DNA of 64,000 bases, taken from positions 117,578 to 181,577 of the forward strand of contig VCJN01002221.1 in assembly GCA_006384855.1 (NCBI GenBank), in the 5' to 3' direction. A program made the position numbers and the translations under genes. Under the pieces are notes generated by a model, which searched no databases, was not told the DNA's origin, and worked only from the letters and a program-made list of their open reading frames with translations. Source of the DNA: Tetraselmis striata. Lineage: Eukaryota; Chlorophyta; Chlorodendrophyceae; Chlorodendrales; Chlorodendraceae. Of the stretch, positions 58,040-64,000 are shown in pieces. Position 1 is the stretch's first letter. Every line of letters begins with the position of its first letter.

Positions 58040-58700
58040 CTCCCTAGTGAGCGCGTCCACCTGCGCCTTGCGCTCGGGGCCGTCCTCCTCCGTCACCACA
58101 TTCTGCAACCCCCACCGCGTGACGAACCACGCAGCTCCTTGCATGCGCTTGTACATGTGCCCAAGCACCGCCTAGGGACGCGAAGCTCCTTCTCGGTCAT
58201 GATCGCCTTCACCCGGGCCTCCTCGAGCAGCGGACCGGCGTTAAGAATGGAAAACGTTTCCATGTGGTGCAAGCAGTCCTCCATGACCCAGCCGGACTGC
58301 ACCGTCACCTTGCCTGACCCTGCAGTCATGGAGGGGAATGCCGTCACGCCCACGCCCACGCCCACGCCCACGCCCGGGGGGGGTGGGGGGGGGGTTACCT
58401 TTCGATTCTTGGACACTGCAAACGAAGGGCGCAACCCGCGTTCAAAGTTGCTGGGTATCGGGACTAAAGCCTGGCGCCGGTCTTCCTGCTTCATAGCTCG
58501 GAATCCAATGTGGCCCTGCACGGTGACAAATTTCCTCCATAAGTCCCTTCCCAAGCCAAAAAAAAACAGGTGGAACGGCGCGAGGGGGAAGAGGTTGATC
58601 ATGCTGACATAGCCCAGGACCACATGCACATGGCACACGCCATGGCAGCCAGTGTTCTGCTTGGCCTCCGCCAGCCGGGTTGTGTTGAACGCACGCCGGG
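58040..58700 (-). pseudogene. CMC transposase core fragment, Element 2
   Basis: Minus-strand pieces read INLFPLAPFHLFFFGLGRDL, RKFVTVQGHIGFRAMKQEDR, GWVMEDCLHHMETFSILNAG, then HMYKRMQGAAWFVTRWGLQN next to the minisatellite. The PFH-x-FF-x-GL-x-RDLW box resembles the conserved P-x-H-x-x-x-x-G-x-x-(K/R)D motif of CACTA/Plavaka-type DDE transposases. The fragment is cut short by the minisatellite and has several frame changes. Confidence 0.6.
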
Positions 58701-58709
58701 CAAGGTGCG

Positions 58710-59609
58710 TGATTCACTGGACAAGTCATCGCCTTGATGGACGGTTACCAAGCGAGCATCCCCGTCCGCATCCACAGGGGGGTGCTCCTGGGCAGCCGCC
58801 ATAGCCTCCACAACCTGCCACGCCGACCGGGCGGGTGCGTGTGATTCCATACAACCGCAGTTGAGTGGTGCCACCAGCACGCAGGCCGGGCCCACTCACC
58901 TCTGAACGCAGAAGGTCCACAATGTCACCGTCCTCGAAAACAGCGCGCCACTGGGTCGCCCCGCCGTAGTCCTCCAACACCCACTCGGTAACGACGCCGG
59001 TTATCACGCCGTAGTGCCATACTCCCCGGAACTTCTTGGCGATGACCTTCATGTAGAAGTCGCCGGGATCGCCTTTCCATATCACGCCCTCATCGCGGGT
59101 TCGACGCCCGCCGGCGGCCACGCAGGCGCGTCGATGTCCATACCGTCTTCGCCAACGGGGTCCTCCCCCACGCCCATCACATCGTCCACCTTCGAGCCGC
59201 CGTCGTCCGAGACCGGCGCCCGCGGGCCGTTTCCGACGGCTGCAGCTACTCCTGCTGCCGCGCTTGTTGCTGCTGTTGCTGCTGCTGCTGCTGCCGCCCC
59301 TGCTGGTGCTGCTTGTGATAAGGCGGCCTTGCGGCGCAACTTAGCCGCACGCTTCAACGAGTGGCTACAGTTCGGGTATTTCCGGAAGTGCCGCTCTCGC
59401 GCCGTCCTTTCACTACTACCCGTCACGATGCCGTGGCAGTGCTTGCATGTGTACACGCCATCCTTCGACACACTCGCTATCCATCCCTTTGCCGGCATGC
59501 CTGCTGCCGCGCGCGGGGGGCGGGGGGGGGGTTGAGAGTTGGGGTGGATGTAACCCACCACCGGCAGGCAACACAGATGCGAGTGCGCGGCTGTCCGCGC
59601 TTGATTCAA
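58710..59609 (-). pseudogene. Transposase N-terminus, Element 2 (BED-like and Tudor-like)
   Basis: Starting at 59609 or at the Met of MPAKGWIASVSKDG: a BED/C2H2-like finger (VYTCKHCHGIVTG then RERHFRKYPNC), a Lys/Arg-rich helix, an Ala repeat, then in another frame DFYMKVIAKKFRGVWHYGVI and QWRAVFEDGDIVDLLRSEV. BED fingers bind the ends of their own transposon in several superfamilies; the Tudor-like barrel may read chromatin. Both modules are also present in Element 1. Confidence 0.6.
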
Positions 59610-60073
59610 CGGTGAGCGGCGGTGACCGTGAGGCGACCCCGTACTTCATGCGCGTGCTGGGGCGTTACACAATCATCAGCAGTTAGGGCGGCTGCATTAA
59701 AACGCGCACCTACGAACACCACCTACCGCCTACCACCTACCGTACCACCTACATCCGCCCACACCTCCGCCCGTCGTGCCGCACATCGCGGCACACCGCG
59801 GCGATGTGCAGCGATGTGCAGCGAGTACTTGCAGCCGCCTGTACTTAGCCCGGGTACTCCGCGTCGGCGGGCGACACGCGAGCCCGCGTGCGCATATCAA
59901 TTTGATGAAATTATGGAAACGAGAAATTCATATAGTACTTTACAGGTCGCGCGCGATAGTCGTCGCTACTGGGTATGAAATCCACGTCCCTCGTCCGTCC
60001 CGTATCGTCCCCGTATGTCGTCGTTCGTCACCAGTAGGGCACATTTACGTCACATCTGAATCTCACAGTGTGT

Positions 60074-60328
60074 GCAGCGAGTACGTGCATCCGCCTGTGC
60101 TTAGCCCGGGTGCTCCGCGTCGGCGCGCGACACGCGAGCCCCGCGTGCGCATATCAATTTAATGAAATTATCGAAACGAGAAATTCATATAGTACTTTAC
60201 AGGCCGCGCGAGATAGTCGTCGCTACTCGGTATGAAATCCACGTCCCTCGTACGGTCCCGTATCGTCCCCGTATGTCGTCGTTCGTCATTAGTAGGGGAC
60301 ATTTACGTCACATCTGAATCTCACAGTC
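60074..60328 (-). mobile_element. Right terminal piece of Element 1
   Basis: Near copy of 59816-60070 (period about 256), ending CACATCTGAATCTCACAGT. It is the displaced right end of Element 1 after Element 2 inserted, not a simple tandem duplication. Confidence 0.8.
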
Positions 60329-61118
60329 CGTCCGTCAGAGACCCATTCTAAAACTCATCAAGACACAATCCGCCTTTGTCTGGTAGTCGGCACGCCTGCC
60401 GACTGCCCACGCTCGCAGTCGTAAACGAACCACGTGTAAACTCGCAAAAACCAGACTCCATTGCATGTTGAAAGGATCTAAGCGTGTTTATGGGGTTTCC
60501 TAGCAATTTTACTGTCTTAGTGCGGACAAGTACGGTCTGTTGCTGGTGGTTTTAACCGGTTAAATAACCGGTACCATTGGGTTTCGGTACAGACTTCCCC
60601 ATCGCCCAGCGAGCCCTGCGCTATCGGCCGGGGAGCTACTTTGGACAGCCACCGGCAGCTCGTCTGCCATCTTCAGCTCGCTGCTTTGCTCCCGCGCCGC
60701 CCTCCGCTTTCCGCCTCCGTCATGCGGGCTCCTCTTCCGATATTTCCCCCCCTTTCGCTGAACCTTCCTAGCCATAATAAAATGGCGCATTTTTCGGTGT
60801 AAAAGTGCCTCCGCGCGCTTTTTGGCAAAACCAGGACTCGATTGCATGTTGAAATGTAGCTGTACGGTACCCGTAGTTTACCAGGTAGTGTATATAGTTA
60901 CATGAGGTAGCTGCAAAAGCGATCAGGAAACCACCCGAATAGGCAATTAGAAAACGTCCACTACAAAGTTACGAGGTGGGAAGCACGGCGGGCAGTTGAA
61001 TAAGAGGGTGCGGAATTTATTGTTGTTTGATCTTAGTTTGGTACATTACAGATACTGCTTTTGGCAGTAGTGTAGGTGGATTTATGACTGCCTTCTTTGT
61101 AATCACACTAGTATTTAC
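60329..61118. other. No gene recognised
   Basis: AT-richer sequence. GCAAAACCAGACTC(C/G)ATTGCATGTTGAAA-like stretches recur at about 60448 and 60822, also close to 38558-38580, marking another unassigned repeat. Confidence 0.5.
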
Positions 61119-62014
61119 CAGGGTTGGGTTGCAGTAATCTACTACACTGCAAACTGTAGAAACTGCAGCCTATAGTTAAGCTATCGCACTGCAGCCTGCA
61201 GTACTTCCCGAAAAGGGGCCGCAGTGCAGTTACCCAAAGTGCCCGAAAAATATGCCCTTCCCTGTTTCGCCCTTCCTATAATATATTTACATGAGCTAGC
61301 AGCAGAAGGCGATATCGGAAATCCACCAAAAAAAAAACAATCAGAAGGTCCCCAACAACGATTGCGGGTGGAAGCAGTAACATGAGAAGACGCAGGATGG
61401 GCACGAGCACACGCATCGGACTTTGCCATCTGCACACCGGCAGAGAGAATGCCGCCCAGGGTACCATGCACGCAAGCCGAGACCCGTTGTAACAACCCCC
61501 GCCGTGTGCGCGACACGTGACGGCGGAACTCAGCAGGTTGCTGGCTGTCGACAAAGTTCCGAAGTGCCTGAACGGATTGACCACGAAGAAAGCAAGCGGT
61601 CGGGGCGGAAGGACCGCCAGGGATCGCGAAGTTGCGCACAGCCAACAGCACCGCGAAGATGTAGACTACCGTCAAAGCGGAATTCCCGAGACGGCCGCGG
61701 TCCTCAACCACAAAAGGGTAGTACCAGTGAAACGCCCTGCACGGGGGCGGAAGAAAAACCCTAAAATGCCCTTCCCTATAATCAACAGTTTCAGTGCTAC
61801 TGCCAGTCTGCACTGCAGCCTGCAGTATTACTGCGGTCTGTTGAGTGCAGCCTGCGCTGCAGCTTGCACTGCAACCTGCAGTACTGGAGCCTGTTGACTG
61901 CAGCATGCACTACAGCATGTATGCATGCAGGTTGCAGTACTGCTGCCTGCCTGCAGCCTGCAGTAATGCACTGCGGGCATGCAATGCTGGAAAGTGGACC
62001 TCAGCCCAACCCTG
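61119..62014. mobile_element. Second hAT element, carrying a LINE fragment
   Basis: An 896-bp element beginning CAGGGTTGGGTTGCAG and ending CAGCCCAACCCTG, with perfect 8-bp duplication GTATTTAC (61111-61118 and 62015-62022). Ends and CTGCAG lattice match the 310-bp MITE at 35257. The extra interior (about 61276-61760) is a minus-strand LINE C-terminal fragment like that at 29160-29560, flanked by the CCCTTCCCT/AGGGAAGG motif that forms the middle of the MITE. Confidence 0.85.
61276..61740 (-). mobile_element. LINE C-terminal fragment inside the hAT element
   Basis: Encodes WYYPFVVEDRGRLGNSALTV, IPGGPSAPTACFLRGQSVQA, RRGLLQRVSACVHGTLGGIL and SAGVQMAKSDACA. Closer to an intact reading than the 29160 copy, but still a fragment with no RT. 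Confidence 0.65.
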
Positions 62015-62131
62015 GTATTTACCGCCAGTGGTTTCCTGGATCGCCTTTTGCAAGCCTAGCTCATGTAACTGATAATATACGCCCAATGTACGTTAACTAC
62101 GTATAAGTCGCTATAGTAGCAGGATTTTCTA

Positions 62132-62320
62132 GTACTAAGCGGCGCTTCGCGCCGGGGATTTGTGGAGGTGCCCCTACCTCTTGGGTTGAGCCTGGTGCGG
62201 GATGCGGGCCGCTTTTAGCTGGCTGTAGTGTTAATCTTGTAGTACTGTTGTTTCCGGGTAACACTGCTTTTAGCGTTAGATTTGTCAGTAATTTATTTTT
62301 TAAAAGAGACGTAAAAGTAA
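62132..62320 (+). mobile_element. LINE 3' UTR copy
   Basis: Match to 30225-30420 including CGGCGCTTCGCGCCG and CCTACCTCTTGGGTTGAG. It is followed by about 40 bp from the inverted-repeat arm family (as at 19719-19763) before Element 3 begins. Confidence 0.65.
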
Positions 62321-62382
62321 AGTAAAGTTCGCCCCGGACATCGGCCGAAGCCGCCCCAACACTTGATCAAGTGAGGTCGACC

Positions 62383-64000
62383 TCACTGTGAGATTCAGAT
62401 GTGACATACGGGTGACGAAGCACTACTACTGCGACTATTATTTATCCGTGAAGGCTGCTGCTGGTGGCGGCACGTCCATCCAGTTACGTGCGAGTATATC
62501 CGGCATTATTGCCGGCGGGCGATAAATCCTTTTGTCATCATTCTGGTAGTCGTACCAGCCCGGTGAAGCGTGACATGGCACTGACGTATAAGGTACAAGG
62601 TTGTCCGTGTAGTACCGGGTAGTACGCGATATATTTATTAAGCCGGTACCGGGTATCTAGTACGAACCCGGGCACATGACTAGTGGTCCTGTGGAGACTA
62701 CGACTATTAGCACATGGGGAGCGCAAATCGCAGCCGTACGTTTTGTAACACTGGGGAACTTTGTGTACATTATAGTAGTACTGCTGAAACGGGCCTGCCA
62801 GCCGTCCCGATCAAAGGTCATCAGATGGGCGGTTTGGCTGCCATGTTTTGCCAAAGAGTGCTCACGTTACATAATATTCGCGAGGGGGAGGGCGGGGGCA
62901 GGCAGCGGTTTGCCGAAGATGTTTGAATTACAATATTCGCGACAGCTGCATCGGGGAATGTGGCCCCCGGGGGGGGGGGGGGGAGGGCGGGCGGGGCGTG
63001 GTCCCCCCGCCCGCCCCGCACCCCCCCCCCCCCCCCCCCCCCCCGCCGCTCCCGCCGGGGAGTGAGGGGAGGGGGTAAGGGGGCGGGGCTACTGCTTGTT
63101 CTTGTTCTTGCGTGCCCGGGGGACCCTCCGCTTCGACGATCTCGCTGCCCTCCGCCTCCGCTCCGCCTGCGCCTGCGCCTGGCCTCCGACTCCGCCTCCG
63201 ACTCCGCGACCGTCAGTTTCTTAACCTCGGGCGTTCTTCACTGGCCTCTTCCGCTCTTGTCATCCGTCAGTGTCTTCACCACCCCGGGAGGCTGTGCGTC
63301 GACGACGCCGCCATGAGCTTCCTTACCTTCGCGTCGGGACGCCCCCTGTGGCCCAGACACCCACAACAAGCCCACAATCGTTTCGCCTTTAAGCGGCTGA
63401 GGATGCGCCTCCTCGGCCACCACGAGTTGCGCCGCTGGCACTGTGGAAGCCTTGCGTTGAGGTGGGCCTTACGGCGCTCCCGGACGAACCTGCGCGCGGC
63501 ACAAGTTAGCCACGAGTGGGTGCGTGCTAATGTGGAGATGGAGTGTTTTTGTTGCGCGCCACCTTGTCACGCGTTTCCTCATGTCTTTCTCGTCCTCCTC
63601 GATGCCGGCGGCGCGGACACGCGAGACAACAAGGCTCGCCGCCCACTTTTGCCCGGGGGGGCGAGGTCGGCCATGGCGCTGTGAGCGGTGAAGGGGGGGG
63701 GGGGGGGGTGGCGCGGGGGGGGGGGGGGGGGGGGGGGCCGAGGTGGAGAAACTAACACCCAGTCGAGCGACGACCGCCTTCCGCAGCAGTCAACGACACA
63801 TCGGAGGCGAGGAAATATATACAGTGTTTTGTGACAGATATAATACATTTGCGTGTGAATATATATAGTGTGAATATTACGTACGCGTCTTTTACGCTGG
63901 GTGGATGGGCATGCATCCGGCGTCCGATGCACCCCGAATCTCACCAAACACGCTACTCTACGCACCCCCACGCACTCCGCCAGCCCCGCTCTTTCCGCGC
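62383..64000 (-). mobile_element. CMC/CACTA-like Element 3, left part
   Basis: Starts CACTGTGAGATTCAG and follows Element 2 from 51795 to about 53235, then jumps to the 368-bp array at about 63850 and runs off the window. It lacks about 300 bp found between gene and array in Element 2. Compared with Element 2 it has many one-base differences in homopolymers, which break the minus-strand basic ORF repeatedly. Confidence 0.78.

Larger units (their letters stand above)
51795..60070 (-). mobile_element. CMC/CACTA-like Element 2, both ends present
   Basis: An 8276-bp element from CACTGTGAGATTCAG to CTGAATCTCACAGTG, with 3-bp target duplication TGT (51792-51794, 60071-60073). Removing it and one TGT restores GATGTGCAGCGAGTAC, the sequence found at the same place in Element 2 itself (about 59810-59828), which proves insertion into Element 1. 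CACTR ends, a 3-bp TSD and the transposase pieces point to the CMC (CACTA-Mirage-Chapaev) superfamily. Order from the left: minus-strand basic protein ORF, 368-bp array, minus ORF, + Cys-rich ORF, 30-bp minisatellite, minus transposase remnants. The transposase is incomplete, so the copy is not autonomous. Confidence 0.82.
41044..60328 (-). mobile_element. CMC/CACTA-like Element 1, left end missing
   Basis: A large DNA transposon whose remaining parts are 41044-46387, 51493-51794 and 60074 to about 60328. They become contiguous once two later insertions (46388-51483 and 51795-60070) are removed. Its right end reads GAATCTCACAGT and mirrors the CACTGTGAGATTC start of Elements 2 and 3. About 1.7 kb of the left end is absent; the tyrosine-recombinase element abuts it. 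Contents: a tandem array, a + strand Cys-rich ORF, and a minus-strand transposase. Internal sequence matches Element 2 closely but with scattered indels. Confidence 0.75.

Noticed and set aside
57083-58612. Long open frames (up to about 390 codons) of Arg/Ala/Pro repeats on both strands
   Set aside because: They come from the stop-free 30-bp minisatellite; all frames are open and none has a gene context.
59816-60328. 256-bp tandem duplication
   Set aside because: Better explained as the right ends of Element 2 and Element 1, separated by the TGT duplication.

Overview
The window looks like nuclear DNA of a unicellular green alga. Its host genes are GC-rich, intron-rich and spliced mostly at GT-AG, and its COX19 is plant-like. 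A mannitol 2-dehydrogenase gene and heavy loading with LINEs, DNA transposons and long poly(C)/poly(G) runs would suit a prasinophyte-type genome, but the species cannot be fixed from the sequence.

Layout. 1-4891: degraded LINE (RT, PHD-like finger, RNase H, CCHC, AATTTC tail). 4892-7763: no recognisable gene. 7764-8601: COX19 (+), three exons. 8665-15049: a TFIIIC 90-kDa (GTF3C4)-like gene (-), converging on COX19 with only 63 bp between stop codons. 15776-17748: unidentified multi-exon gene remnant (-). 17822-18786: broken TPR gene (+). 19622-23193: an inverted-repeat element invaded by a 5'-truncated LINE (20270-22856) and by a 67-bp LINE 3' end. 24051-27680: mannitol 2-dehydrogenase (+), about 13 exons, with a long N-terminal extension. 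28123-30612: repeat debris including a LINE fragment. 30811-34520: a long LINE (-) between perfect 12-bp target duplications. 35257-35566: hAT MITE with perfect 8-bp TSD. About 36840-41043: fossil tyrosine-recombinase retroelement.

41044-64000 is a nest of large CMC/CACTA-like DNA transposons starting CACTGTGAG. Element 1 (41044 to about 60328, left end missing) was hit by a 5.1-kb TIR element (46388-51483) and by Element 2 (51795-60070, TSD TGT). Element 3 starts at 62383 and runs off the window. Each carries an internal tandem array of about 368 bp, a minus-strand transposase with BED-like and Tudor-like modules, and extra ORFs. Between Elements 1/2 and 3 lies a second hAT element (61119-62014, TSD GTATTTAC) that itself contains a LINE fragment.

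The host genes have unrelated roles: mitochondrial copper/cytochrome oxidase assembly, RNA polymerase III transcription and polyol metabolism. They are not an operon or pathway. The most informative content is the layered insertion history, where each event can be ordered from target duplications.
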